Assembly (NCBI GenBank): GCA_026120185.1
Contig: JANUWF010002200.1
Location: 2,912,001-2,976,000 of the forward strand
Origin: Voacanga thouarsii
Taxonomy: Eukaryota > Streptophyta > Magnoliopsida > Gentianales > Apocynaceae
Reading direction: 5' to 3'
Length of the DNA stretch: 64,000 nucleotides
Shown here: one piece after another, positions 33,762 through 46,427 of the stretch
Layout of the letters: the number at the start of each line of letters is the position of its first letter
Numbering within the stretch: position 1 is the stretch's first letter
Notes under the pieces: generated by a model
Databases searched by the model: none
What the model was told of the DNA's origin: nothing
What the model saw: the letters and a program-made list of their open reading frames with translations, nothing else
Position numbers and translations under genes: made by a program

Positions 33762-34405
33762 TGTTGGGCCAAACAAGTCCAGCCCATTTGGTGGACAAAA
33801 AGAAAACAAAAACAAAGGCCCACAAACTAAATAAAGACCTAACAAATCAAAAGCAGAGCTGCACGGCATTTTTGTGCAATTTTCGTTGAGAGAGGTGGCG
33901 GACAGTAAGAAAAACGCAAGAGCTTCTTCAAGCTTTGATCTTCAATTTGGTTGTTCATTCGGAGTCCGATTGAAACGAAATTTGGTTCTACATGATCCTC
34001 TCAACAAGATCTACAAATCTAACGGTTTAGATTTCGATTTTGGTAATATCCTTCCAAAGTCAATTTTTATTTAGTTGTAGTTTTGGGAAAAGATATTGAT
34101 ATATTATTGGTGTGCCTCTAGTGTTATCTAGAGAAGACTTTGTATTACCCATTATTGTTAATAGTGGAAGTTTTTACTAGACTAGATTCCGTGGTTTTTC
34201 CCATCTTGGATTTTTCATATTAAAAATCTTAGTGTCTCGTATTCTTTACTTTGGTACTTTCTTTTACCTGCTAGCATTACTTAATTGGCATCTTTGGTTT
34301 ATTCCTATTTTTGATTGGCACTTGGGAAATAGTTTTGATTTTGGAATATAATTGTGACTTAGGTGAAGCCTGATATTTTGCTCACTTTCAATATATTTCC
34401 CAACA
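33762..34405 (+). repeat. 5' LTR of Copia-4
   Basis: 644 bp, TGTTGGGCC to CCCAACA, with perfect 6-7 bp terminal inversion. It begins one base after the MITE target duplication. The copy at 38,420 matches it for the first 560 bp. Confidence 0.9.
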
Positions 34406-34408
34406 AAG

Positions 34409-34421
34409 TGGTATCAGAGCC
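34409..34421 (+). other. Primer-binding site of Copia-4
   Basis: TGGTATCAGAGCC three bases after the LTR is the classic initiator-methionine tRNA site of plant copia elements. Confidence 0.95.
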
Positions 34422-34457
34422 CTGGTTGATCAGTTGGTCAATTTGTGCTAATTAAAA

Positions 34458-37400
34458 ATGGATGATTCAGATAGTGAGTGCATGATAAAATGGACTACAT
34501 CAAACTATTCAGATTGGAAGCCTAGAATGGAAGACTATTTGTATTGTAGAGATTTGTTTGAGCCTATTTTAAGGGATAAAGGTAAATCATCTAATATGAG
34601 TGATGAAAAATGGGTTAGCATGCACAGAAAAATAGTAAGTAATATTAGAAAGTGGATTGGTCAAAGTATATTTCAACACTTTGCTCAAGAGACTAGAGCT
34701 GATGTATTATGGGAAAAACTTGAACGAATGTTTGAATGGAAAACTGGAATGAATAAATCTTCTTATTTGAGAAATATTACTTGGTTAAGATACAAAGATG
34801 GTGCTAATATGAGTGAGCATTAGAGTACCTTTCAGGGATTGATAAACCAGGCAGCTTCATTGAAATTAAACTTGGATGATGAGGTACAAACTTTGTTATT
34901 TTTCAGTTCACTACCAGATAGTTGGAAAACAATGGTGGTATCCGTTAGCAATTTAGCTCCAAATGGTGTCTTAATCATGGCTATGGCTAAAGAGGCAGTG
35001 TTGGATGAGGAGATCAGGAGGAAGGAACAAGGCACTTTTAATGAGTCCCAAGCACTGATTATGCAAAAGAAAGAAGGAAGGGGGAGAAGCAAGAGTAGAG
35101 GTCCTTACAACAGGAATGCCAGATCCAAGAGTAGACATGAGTCACTGAAAAATGTTGAATACTATCATTGTAAAAAGAAAGGGCACTACAAGAAGCACTA
35201 CAGAGTCTTGAAACGGGAACTTGTTGAGAAAAATGGTAATGGTAAGGTGAGAGACGAAGACAATACTACAACAGTAGTGGCAGCCGATGATGATATGTTG
35301 GTATTTTGCGACGATGGTCATATCAATATTATCAGTTAAGATAGTGATTGGATAATTGATTCAGGTGCATCGTATCATGTTACTCCATACAGACATTTCT
35401 TCTCAACCTACACCAAATGAGACTTTGGCTATGTTAGGATGGGAAACGAAGTTTCTTACAAAGTTGTTGGCAAGGGTGATATTTGCTTAGATACAGATAT
35501 CGGGTGTCAGTTAGTCTTGAGGAATGCAAGACATGTTCTTAATATTCGTCTTAATCTTGTTTCCACTGGAAAGCTTAATGATGAAGGTTACTATAGCTCT
35601 CAAGGTGGAGGCAAATGAAAACTCAACAGAAGGAACCTAATCGTTGCCAGAGAAAGGAAGCAAAATACTCTCTACTTGATGCAAGACAAATTGGAAAAAA
35701 GAGAGGTGAATGTAATTCAATATTCTTCTATTGATCTTTGGCACATGCGAGTTGGGCACATGAGTGAGAAAGGAATTCAAACACTTGTTCGCAGGCAACT
35801 TCTCCCTAATGTAACAGGTACTTCTCTTAAATCATGTATTGATTGTATTTATGAAAAATAACATAGAGTTGCTTTTCAAAAACTTCCTTCATCTAGAAAG
35901 CTAAATCCATTAGAGTTAGTGCACACTGATGTCTGCTACATGAAAGATAGGTCTCTTAGTGGTGCAGTTTATTTTGTTACTTTTATTGATGATTTCTCTA
36001 GAAAAGTTTGGTGTACTGCTTTGAAATCTAAAGATCAGGTCTTAGGTGTGTTTAAAGAATTTTATAGCAAGGTTGAAAGGGAGACTGGTAAACAATTAAA
36101 GTGTGTTCGAGCCGATAATGGTGGTGAGTATAGAAGACCATTTGAAAGCTACTGTAAGTCTCATGGGATCAGGCTAGAGAAGACAGTATCAAAACACCAC
36201 AGGAGAATGGAATAGTAAAAAGGATGAACAGAACTATCACTAAATGGATCAGATGTATGCTTTTCAATGCCAAGGTGTCAAAATCTTTTTGGGGTGAAGT
36301 AATGAGAACCACAGTTGACCTGATTAATCTTTCTCCTTCAGTTCCTTTAGATGGTGATGTTCCAGAGAGAGTATGGACAAATAAAGAAGTATCCTTCAAC
36401 CACTTGAGAGTCTTTGGTTGTCGTGCATTTGTTCACATTCCCAAAGATGAGAGATCAAAACTTGATGTAAAATCCAAGCAGTATATGTTCTTGAGATATG
36501 CGCATGTAGAGTTTGGTTATAGGTTATATGATCCAATGGAAAAGAAATTGATCAGAAGCAAAGATGTTGTTTTTCTTGAAGATCAAACCATTGAAGATAT
36601 TGAAAAACAGGATAAGCTTAAACCAAAATTAAGATTCTAATTCAGATCCGGTTCCTGCACCAGCTAGTTCTAATGTGCCAGTTCCAGAAACAGATGATTC
36701 AAATCAAGGGGAGCTGAGGATGAGCAAGGAGAAAGTATGGATAATAATAATGATGTTGGTGAGATTGAACAAGAAGTACTACAGCCACAGCCACAAGATG
36801 AACCTAGGAGATCTATCAAGGAAAGAAGACCCTCCACTAGGTATAATCCTAATAAATATGTATTGTTGACTGATGGAGGAGAGCTAGAATGATATAGTGA
36901 AGCTTTGGAGCATGAGAAGAAAGAAGAATGGTTACAAGCTATGCAAGAGGAGATGGTATCCTTACAAGAAAATCATACCTATGACTTGGTGAAATTGTCT
37001 ACATGCAAGAGAACACTAAAGAACAAGTGGGTCTACAGGTTAAAGACTCAGGAGAATAGCTCACAACATAAGTACAAGGTAAGATTGGTTGTGAAGGGGC
37101 TCAATTAAAAGAAAGGTATAGATTTTGAAGAAATCTTTTCTCCTGTGGTAAATATAACATCTATTTGAGTTGTTTTTGGAATTTCTACAAGTTTGAATCT
37201 TAAGATTAAGCAACTTGATGTGAAGACAGCCTTTCTACATAGTGACTTAGAAGAGGAAATTTATATGGAGTAGCCGGAGGGGTTTAAAGAAAGTGGTAAG
37301 GAGAATCTGGAACGTTGTCTCAGGAAAAGTTTATATGGTTTGAAACAGGCACCGAGACAATGGTATAAGAATTTTGACTCCTTTATGACATATCAGAAAT

Positions 37401-38419
37401 ACCACAGAACTGCATCAAATTATTATGTATATGTGAAGAACTTCTCAGATGAAGATTTTATTATCCTCTTGTTGTATGTGGATGATATGTTAATTGTTGG
37501 CCATGATGCTATGAAGATTGACAGGTTGAAAAAGGAGTTAAGCAAATCTTTTGCAATGAAAGATTTGAGTCTAGCTAAACAAATCTTGGGGATGAAAATC
37601 ACTCAAGATAGGCAAAATGGAAAGCTTTAGTTATCTCAAAAAAAGTATATTGAGAAAGTACTTGACAGGTTCAACATGAGCAATGCTAAGGGAGCTTCTA
37701 CTCCACTTGCAGGTCACTTCAAGTTAAACATTAAGTAGTGTCCGAAAAGTGAGAAAGATAAAGAAGATATGAAGCAAGTCCATTATGCTACAGTAGTCGG
37801 TAGTCTAATATATGCAATGGTTTATACCAGATCAGATATAGCTCATGCGGTTGGAGTAGTTAGTCGATATCTCTCTAATCCTGGTAAAGAGCACTGGAAT
37901 GCAGTTAAGTGGATTCTCAGGTATCTCAAGGGAACTTCCAAATCATATTTATGCTTTGGAAATGGCAATAGTATACTTGATGGATACTTTGATTTAGATA
38001 TGGGAGGTGATCTTGATAAGAGAAGATCTATATCTAGTTACTTAATGACTTTTGCAAGGGAAGCAATATCATGGTAAAGTAAATTGCAAAAATGTATTGC
38101 TTTTTCTAGTACATAAGTAGAGTATATTGTAGCTAATAAAGCTTACAAATAGATTATTTGGTTGTAGAAGTTTCTTCAGGAATTGGGCTTGAAACAAGAA
38201 AAGTATAATCTTCATTGTGACAATCAGAGTGCTATTCATCTATGTAAAAATTCTACGTTTCATTCTCGATCCAAACATATTGATGTGAGATATCATTATA
38301 TTAGAGAAGTTTTGGATTCCAAGCTGCTAATGCTTGAGAAGGTGCACACGAATGATAATGGTTATGATATGCTGACTAAGGTGTTGTCCAGGGAGAAATT
38401 CTTATTTTGCAGACAAGAT
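34458..38419 (+). pseudogene. Copia-4 gag-pol (TNT1/Tork type)
   Basis: Gag starts at ATG 34458 and is open to a stop at 34821, then continues in the same frame to 35339 with the zinc knuckle YYHCKKKGHYKKHY (35,158), which lacks the last cysteine. The protease shows WIIDSGASYHVTP at 35,348. GAG-pre-integrase (DLWHMRVGHMSEKGIQTL) is at 35,735, integrase has HTDVCYMKDRSL, TFIDDFSRKVW and RADNGGEY. RT runs from 36,905 with the YVDD box at 37,476, RNase H from 37,980 (with SAIHLCKN). At least ten stops and several shifts; most can be explained by single C-to-T or G-to-A changes. It is a dead copy. Confidence 0.92.
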
Positions 38420-38979
38420 TGTTGGGCCAAACAAGTCCAGCCCATTTTGGTGGACAAAAAGAAAACAAAAACAAAGGCCCATAAACTAAATAAAGACCTA
38501 ACAAATCAAAAGCAGAGCTACACGGCATTTTTGTGCAATTTTTGTTGAGAGAGGTGGCAGACAGTAAGAAAAATGTAGGAGCTTCTTCAAGCTTTGATCT
38601 TTAATTTAGCTGGTCATTCGAAGTTCGATTGAGACAAAATTTAGTTCTATGTGATCCTCTCAACAAGATCTACAAATCTAACGGATTGGATTTTGATTTT
38701 AGTAACATCATTCCAAACTCAATTCTTATTTAGTTGTAACTTGGGAGAAGATATTGATATATTATTGGTGTGCCTCTAGTGTTATCTAGAGAAGACTTTG
38801 TATTGCCCATTATTATTGATAGTGGAAGTTTTTACTGAATTAGGTCCCGTAATTTTTCCTATCTTGAATTTTTCATGTTAAAAATCTTGGTGTCTCGTAT
38901 TCTTTACTTTGGTGCTTTCTTTTACCTACTGGCGTTACTTAATTGGTATATTTGGTTTATTTCTATTTTTTATTAGCAC
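38420..38979 (+). repeat. 3' LTR of Copia-4, truncated
   Basis: Matches 33,762-34,320 and breaks off after TATTAGCAC, losing the last 85 bp or so. The sequence passes directly into a Copia-5 LTR. Confidence 0.85.
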
Positions 38980-39189
38980 TATTAGTGGAGTTAGTGGAGA
39001 CACCACTAATAAGAGCTCTATAAAAAGAGCTCTTCCCCAAGTTTGAAAAATATACCAATTATGAGAAAATTGTTAGAGAAAATTATGAGAGAAAAGAAAG
39101 AGAGAAGTTCGAAGAAATTCTTGTACAAATAATAGTCAGAGATTTATTGTGTGTAGATTTTATTTTGACACTATCAAAATTTTATAACA
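38980..39189 (+). repeat. 5' LTR of Copia-5, truncated at its start
   Basis: Matches 44,103-44,309 of the 3' LTR. The first 80 bp or so are missing. It contains the TATA region within AAGAGCTCTATAAAAAGAGC and ends ATAACA, followed by the primer-binding region CGTTATCGGCACGAGTC. Confidence 0.85.
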
Positions 39190-42100
39190 CGTTATCGGCA
39201 CGAGTCTCTACTGTTACAAGAATTAGAAGACTAAAGCACGAGTCTTTATTGTTACAAAAGCCAAAAGATTAAAGGTATATATTTATTGATCCCTATGGCT
39301 AACCTTACTAAATATGTCATGGGTTCTCGATACAGAAATGCATCTAAATGCTAAAGGTCTTAGTAAAATTATTAAAGAAAAAAATAGTGCATTTGCACAA
39401 CAAAAGGCGAAAGCTTTGATGTTTATCCGTCGTCGTCTTGACGAAAATTTAAAAATGGAATATCTTACTGAAAAAGATCCATATGTCCTATGGTAAATTT
39501 AAAAGAAATATTTGACCACCTAAAAATGGTCATACTACCAACTGCACAGTATGAATGGTTGCACCTGAGGTTGTAAGATTTTTAAACCGTGAATGAATAT
39601 AACTCCGTCGTGTATAAAATTACATCTCAGTTAAAATTATGTAGAGAAAAAGTTATTGATGAAGATATGCTGGAGAAGACCTTCTCCGCCTTTCATGCCT
39701 CGAATATTGTCCTGCAACAATAATATCAAGAAAAATGGTATACAAAATTTACTGATTTAATTACTGCTCTCCTCATTGCGGAAAAAAATAATGAGTTATT
39801 ATTGAAAAATTATGAAGCTAGACCAACTGTTTCAACAGCACTCCCAGAAGTAAATGTTGTTGGCTCCAACAGAAGTCATAGTCGTAGTCGTAGTCGTGGT
39901 TGTGGCTGAGGCTGTAGTCGTGCCCGTGGCCGTGGACACACTCGATTTTTCCTTATCACAGTAATAATCAAATTGTGTGAAATACTGGCCACTTAAAGTG
40001 GGAAAGAAAAGATAATAAGGGGGGAAAAAAGAAATGCAAGAAAATTATGAGGATAAGCGTTATAGATGCAGTATGAAAGGTCATTGGTCACGTAATTCTC
40101 GTACGGTCAAGTATTTAGTGGAATTATATTAAGCTTTACTGGAAAAAAAATAAAAATATTGAAGCAAGTTTTTCTCAATATCCAGTTAATAATGCTGACG
40201 ACGATGATATTGATTCAGAAGATCGTAATATCAATATTACCTAAATGGATGTATCTGATTTTTTTTGAAAATTCAGACAGTATGATAGACCATTTAATTG
40301 GTGATGACAGTATTCAGAAGAACTAATGTCTTACCCTAATATTTTTGTAAATTTTCATTATATTCTAATAATATTTATGTTTGCATATACATATTTTTGT
40401 TCAGATGACTATTGTTAATGATAATGTATGTATTATTGATAGTGAAACTACACACACCATACTAAAACATGAGAAATATTTTTCTTATCTCAAAATGGGA
40501 GAAATAAATATTTTTATTATAAATGGTAATGCAAATTTGATTGAAGGCTCTGAAAGAGCTAGTATATTGTTGCTTGAAAGAACAATAATTAATATTGAAA
40601 AGACATTATTTTCCTCAAAATCTAAAAGAAATTTATTGAGTTTTAAAGATATCCGCAGAAATGGGTATCATGTTGAAACAAATGAGAAAAATGATATTGA
40701 GCATCTTTATATTACTCAAATTAATTTGGGTAAGAAATATGTATTAAAAAAACTACCGTTTTTTTCTACTGGCCTATATTTTGTAAATATATGTACAATT
40801 AAAATTTATCATCTAATAAACCAGAAGTTTACTAATCCTACTACTTTTAATATTTGGCATGACAGGTTGGATCATTCGAGATTTACTATAATGAGAAGAA
40901 TAATTGAAAATATACATGGTCATCCATTAAAAAATAAAAAGATATTGACATTAGAAAAATTCTCATGCATTGCATGTTCCCTAGGAAAAGTAATTCTTAA
41001 ACCATCACCAGTGAAAGTAGGAATTAAAAGTCCTACATTTCTTGAATGGATTCACGGAGACATTTGTGGACCTATTTATCCGCCATATGGACCGTTTAGA
41101 TATTTTATGGTCTTAATTGATGCATCATCCCTATGGTCACATGTGTGTTTATTAACTACACGTAACTTGGCGCTTGCAAGATTACTTGCTCAAATAATTA
41201 AATTACAAGCACAATTTTCTAACCATCAAATTAAAAATATCCTTTTGGATAATATTGGTGAATTATCATCACATATTTTTTATGTATATTGCATGTCAAT
41301 TGAGATTAATGTTGAATATTTTGTAACTCATGTTCATATACAAAGTGGTCTTGTTGAATCTTTTATTAAAAGATTACAATTAATTACTAGACCATTATTA
41401 ATAAAAACAAATCTCCCAACATTTGCCTAGGGACATGTTATTTTACATGCTACAACACTTGTACGTATAAGGCCAACTAGTTATCATAAATTCTCTCTTT
41501 TGCAATTAGCTTTTGGTTCATAATCAAATATTACTTATTTAAGAATTTTTGGATGTGTTGTATATGTTCCAATTGTATCAAACCAACATATAAATATAGG
41601 TCATCAAAGAAGAAAGTGAATATATGTTAGATATGATTCTCCTTCTATTATCAAGTATGTTGAATCCCTGACAGGAGATGTATTCACAGCAAGATTTGCT
41701 GATTGTCATTTTAATGAATCGTTATTCCCTAAATTAGGGTGAGAACATAAATAATATGAGAAGGATCTTGCTTGGACAACATCATTAAATTATCTTGATC
41801 TGCATACAAGCGCGTGTGAACTTGAAATTCAAAAGATAATTTATTTGCAAAGCATTGCAAATCAAATGTCAGACGCTTTTGTTGACTCCAAGAGAGTAAC
41901 AAAATCGCATATTCCAACTATAAATATTTATATTCGAATTGAAGTCCAAGTAGAACAAAAGATTATACATATAGTTGCTGAGTCAATAGCACTCCAGAAG
42001 CGTGGCCGACCTCTTAGTTCTAAAGATAAAATTTTTTTAAAGAAAAGAGAATTAAATGATTCAAATGATCATATTGAAGAAAAGAATGATAAAAACCAAG

Positions 42101-43905
42101 AGAGATCTGATGACAAAATAAAAGAACCAGAAGTTGATGAAAGTAATACTGAAATTTCTATCAATTATACCACTTCTGGTAGAAGTTGGAATCGGATAGA
42201 AATAGTTATTGATAATATGTTTACATATAATATATCTCTTGATATTACACAGAATAATGATGATCTTGAACCAATATCAGTTAATGAATGTAGGCATAGA
42301 AAAGATTGGCTACAATGGAAAGATGCGATTCAATTAGAATTAAATACACTTACAAAACGTGAAGTCTTTAGACTAGCAGTCCGAACACCGAAATGTGTAA
42401 AACCTGTTGATTATAAATGGATATTTATGCGAAGCACAATGAAAATAATAAAATCGTACAATATAAAGTACGGTTAGTAGCCCAAGATTTTTTCACAAAG
42501 ACCAGGTATTGATTATGATGAAACTTATTCTCTTGTTGTTGATGCTATTACACTCCAATATCTTATTAATTTGACAATACAAGAAAAGATAGATATGCGC
42601 CTATTAGATGTTGTCACTGCTTACTTGTATGAAAATTTAGAAAATGATATTTACATGAAAATCTCTGAAGGATTTCGCTTACTCGAAACATATAAACATT
42701 ATCTTCGTGAAAATTACTCCATCAAGTTGCAGAAATTATTATATGGCTTAAAGTAATTTGGGCGTATGTAGTTCAATCGTCTTAGTAAATATTTATTGAC
42801 AGCGAGATTTAAAAATGATCAAGTATATCCATGTGTTTTTATTAAGAAATCTGGTTCTAAATTTGTGATATTAACTATATATGTTGATGATATTAATCTT
42901 ATTGAAACTCCAAAAGAGTTCCAAGAAATAATTGATTATTTAAATAGAGAATTCGAAACCAAGAATTTTGGTAAAACTAAATTTTGCCTTGGTTTACAAA
43001 TTGAACATCTAGAAAGTGAAATATTTATTCATCAATCAACATATACAACAAAAATTTAAAAAAGATTTTACATAGACAAAGTACATCCATTGAGTATTCC
43101 AATGATCGTCCGGTCATTAAATGTGAATAAAGATCCTTTCCGACCTCAAGAAGATGTTGAAGAATTTCTTGATCCTGAAGTACCATATCTCAGTGCAATT
43201 GGTGCATTGATGTATTTTGCTAATAATATATGACCTAATATTGCATTTGCTGTTAATTTATTAACAAGATTTAGTTCTTCACCAACACGACGGCATTGGA
43301 ATGGAATTAAACAAGTCTTTCGATATCTCTTAGGTACAATTGATCTCGAATTATTTTATTCAAATAAAACCAACCCAATATTGATAGATTATGCAGATGT
43401 TGGTCACTTATCTGATCTACATAAAGTACGTTCTCAAACGAGTTATTTATTTATATGTGAAAATACTATTATATCATGGCGTTTTACAAAATAATCTATA
43501 ACAACTACTTCTTCAAATCATGTTGAAATTATAGCCATTCATAAAGCAAATCGAGAATGCGTATGATTAAGATCAGTGAGTCATTATATTCAAGAAAGTT
43601 GTAGATTATCATATAGAAGAGATATTCTAGCTCCTCTTTATGAAGACAATGCAGCTTACATAACTCAATTACGAGGAGGATATACTAAAGGAAATCGGAC
43701 AAAACATATTTCATCAAAATTCTTCTTTACTCATGAACTCTAGAAGAAATGTGAAATTGATGTGCTACAAATTCGGTCATGTGACAACCTAGTAGATATT
43801 TTTACAAAGACTTTACTGACTGCAACATTTGAGAAATTGAGATACAAAATCGGTATGCATCGATTCAAAGATTTAAAGGGATCATCTTATCAGTGGGAGT
43901 AATGA
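39190..43905 (+). pseudogene. Copia-5 gag-pol, relative of Copia-3
   Basis: Gag starts near 39,296 and shows VLDTEMHLNAKGLSKIIKE and RRRLDENLKMEYLTEKDPYV. The Arg/Gly-rich end and zinc knuckle YRCSMKGHWSRNSR (40,068) follow; its last cysteine is lost. Protease and integrase lie in a 349-codon frame (40,381-41,430): IIDSETTHTILKH where the active-site Gly has changed, FNIWHDRLDHSRF, then IHGDICGPI. RT has YVDD at 42,877 and RNase H extends to 43,880 with ILQIRS-like and DIFTKTL ends. Stops are more numerous than in Copia-3. This copy supplies the reference for the piece missing from Copia-3. Confidence 0.9.
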
Positions 43906-44023
43906 GCAGATATATAGAATAATGTACTCTTTTTCCTTCATTAGATTTTTTTTCCCACTGAATTTTTATCTAATAAGATTTTAACGAGGTATATTCTTTA
44001 TGTAAAGGACATCCAAGGGGGAG

Positions 44024-44309
44024 TGTTATGAATATATTAGTGGAGAATCCACTAATGCCATTAGTGGATATAAATATCCATTATTAACACCACTAAGACA
44101 TATTAGTGGAGTTAGTGAAGACACCACTAATAAGAGTTCTATAAATAGAACTCTTCCCAAGCTTGAAAAATATATCAATTGTGAGAGAATTGTTAAAAAA
44201 AATTGTGAGAGAAAAGCAAGAGAAAAGTTTGAAGAAATTCTTGTACAAATAATTGTTAGAGATTTATTGTGTGTAGATTTTATTCTGACACTATTAAAAT
44301 TTTATAACA
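44024..44309 (+). repeat. 3' LTR of Copia-5
   Basis: 286 bp, TGTTATG to ATAACA, preceded by the polypurine tract CCAAGGGGGAG. U3 is packed with TTAGTGG/CCACTAA palindromes. The TATA box lies in AAGAGTTCTATAAATAGAAC, a perfect palindrome around AA. Confidence 0.9.
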
Positions 44310-44395
44310 CTTTTGAGTTCTTCTCTTATTTTTCAGTTATTTGCCGTCCATCATTATTAATTGACTCATTTTCCAAAATCTTTATATTCAAACCA

Positions 44396-44776
44396 AGGTT
44401 CTGAAAATCAGATCGGTCAACGAATCGGTAAAACAACAGGTTCAATAGTTTACAAATCTGATCGTGGTTGAACTGTGATCGAATCAGAATGTAATTAAAT
44501 ATTTTTTAAATATTATTTATATATAAAAATATTATTCACTATTATATACATAAAAAATAAAAATAAATAAATGTAAAAAAGTCTCTTAAAACTAATAAAT
44601 TTTAAATAATAATAAACTAGTTATTTGTCAAAGGTTTAAGATATAAGTTCAATGCACAATGCAACAAAATGATTTTATTTTCTCTTTTTTTTTTAAGATC
44701 CAAAACGACGTAATTTTAATCAAACCAATGAACCGCAAAAATTGTGACCGATTCGATCGGTTTTTGACAGATTCTT
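44396..44776. mobile_element. MITE-like sequence
   Basis: Left end AAGGTTCTGAAAATCAGATC, then GG and TCAACGAATCGG. Right end, read on the minus strand, AAGAATCTGTCAAAAACCGA and TCGAATCGG. They form imperfect terminal inverted repeats around an AT-rich middle. No clear target duplication. Confidence 0.35.
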
Positions 44777-45052
44777 ATGCTATCCAGCTCCAAAGACACA
44801 CTCAGATCGGACAAGTGACCATTTCCAATCTGGTCTACTTTTCAAACTCAAAAGGGCATAGAGACTTTTTACAAATCTATACCTGTAAACTTCAATAATA
44901 AAAGTTAATTATATCCATTAATGTTAAAAAAAAGTAGTTAAAATAAAATTTATGACTTCTATGCAAAATATAATTCATATTAAGTTATTTCTAAAATAGA
45001 TAAATTAACTGTTATTTATCATTGGACAATTCAACCATAATAAACTTAATAA

Positions 45053-45053
<1 letters not shown>

Positions 45054-45087
<34 letters not shown>
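45054..45087. repeat. (AT)n microsatellite
   Basis: About 17 AT units. Confidence 0.95.
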
Positions 45088-45094
<7 letters not shown>

Positions 45095-45455
45095 AGACTA
45101 ATAAAATAAATATGAATGCTTAGTTCATTATGGAAATTTTAAGGTAGATCAGGTCTATTATGAACCATATGCTTTATTACGTTGTATCGTATAACTTGCA
45201 ATACATATAGTATAACCTGTTAATGCAGTCTATGTGGACATGATCCATTTTAAAATTTCCATCTTCAGTTTGATTAAAATTTGTATAGATAGAAAAAAGA
45301 TCAATAATAATTTCATCTTGATTTTTCTAAACAATAAATATATTTTCATGTAAAGAAAGTCTGGCATTATTATGTTTTTCATTTTGGTCTAAATTCAAGA
45401 AAAAATAAAACATTTAGATGTGGCACTTGAACAACTAACATTTTTAAGGATTCGG

Positions 45456-45489
45456 GGCCGCGCAATTCTTGCGCGGGAATTGCGCGGCC
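45456..45489. other. GC-rich perfect hairpin
   Basis: Arms GGCCGCGCAATTC (45,456-45,468) and its exact complement (45,477-45,489) around an 8-base loop. It stands in AT-rich sequence near the presumed left end of the Mutator-like element. Function unknown. Confidence 0.8.
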
Positions 45490-45561
45490 TGTTTGCGGCC
45501 GGGATTAAGGCACCCAACATCCTACAGCACAGAAGCGGCCACGTCGCATAACTCAAAAACA

Positions 45562-45585
45562 GGGCATAACGACGTCGTTTTGCCC
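45562..45585. other. 24-bp palindrome centred on ACGT
   Basis: GGGCATAACGACGTCGTTTTGC plus CC: two 12-base arms with one mismatch and a perfect AACGACGTCGTT core. It lies upstream of the FAR1 gene and could be a dimeric regulator site. Confidence 0.7.
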
Positions 45586-46427
45586 TCAGCTGAGCGAAGA
45601 TCACGGCTTGCATCGTTAGCCAGCTTCCGCACGCCTCTGCAAATTTACTGTAGATGTACTTTGAATTGTTCATCCAAAAATTAAAAATCCCGCTTAAATC
45701 ACCTGATTTGTAAACATAAACAAAAGCTTTCTCCAAATGTTAATATTTCCATTCACTTTCTTCTCTCATTCTTTCAAACACTGAGATTAATTCGAACAGT
45801 GTCGGTCGGGTTATTATATCACTGACGAAATTGAAGAGCTGCTGATACACAAACGAGGCAATGGGCATGCAATACTAAAGGGGATTTTTCTCCTTCAGTC
45901 ACCTGAGTTGTCTTCCGGCAGCTAAGTATGTGCATTTGAAGAATTGCATTCAATGTAATATGGGTTTTTAGGTTACTATTTGTGTTCATGTCTTCGTGAG
46001 AATGAGTCAGTAATGTAAACATCCATGTTCATGTGATTACTTCACTTGTTAATACATATTTGTTTGGCAACATTGGTTGTATACAGAACACAGCAGAGCA
46101 TAGCACAGCATGTGACCACACGTTTACTTATTTATAACATTCTCTCTGACTATCTCGTGGTTAAACTAAGAATTTTCCCCGCAATATATTCGCTTGCCTA
46201 TACATTTACATGCTCCACTTGAAAAAATTTTCGATGTCTTTACAGTTCTTTAAATTTGACGATCACAATAATATTTCTTTTTTACTTACATATTGCACTT
46301 GTTGGTAGTTATTAGTGACCTGTTTAGGAACATCCTATGAATTTTACTTGTAAGCACACTCAAGTATTTTAATATGTTTCTCTTTTGTCTTTTTTTTTTT
46401 TTAAATGATGTGCATAGGTTCCTTTTA

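Noticed and set aside
45456..45489. Helitron 3' end
   Set aside because: The hairpin fits, but neither strand has a CTRR end at the right distance and no Rep/helicase is present.
45395..45736. Minus-strand 113-codon ORF as a gene
   Set aside because: It spans the GC-rich hairpin and palindrome, has no recognisable domain and no supporting context.
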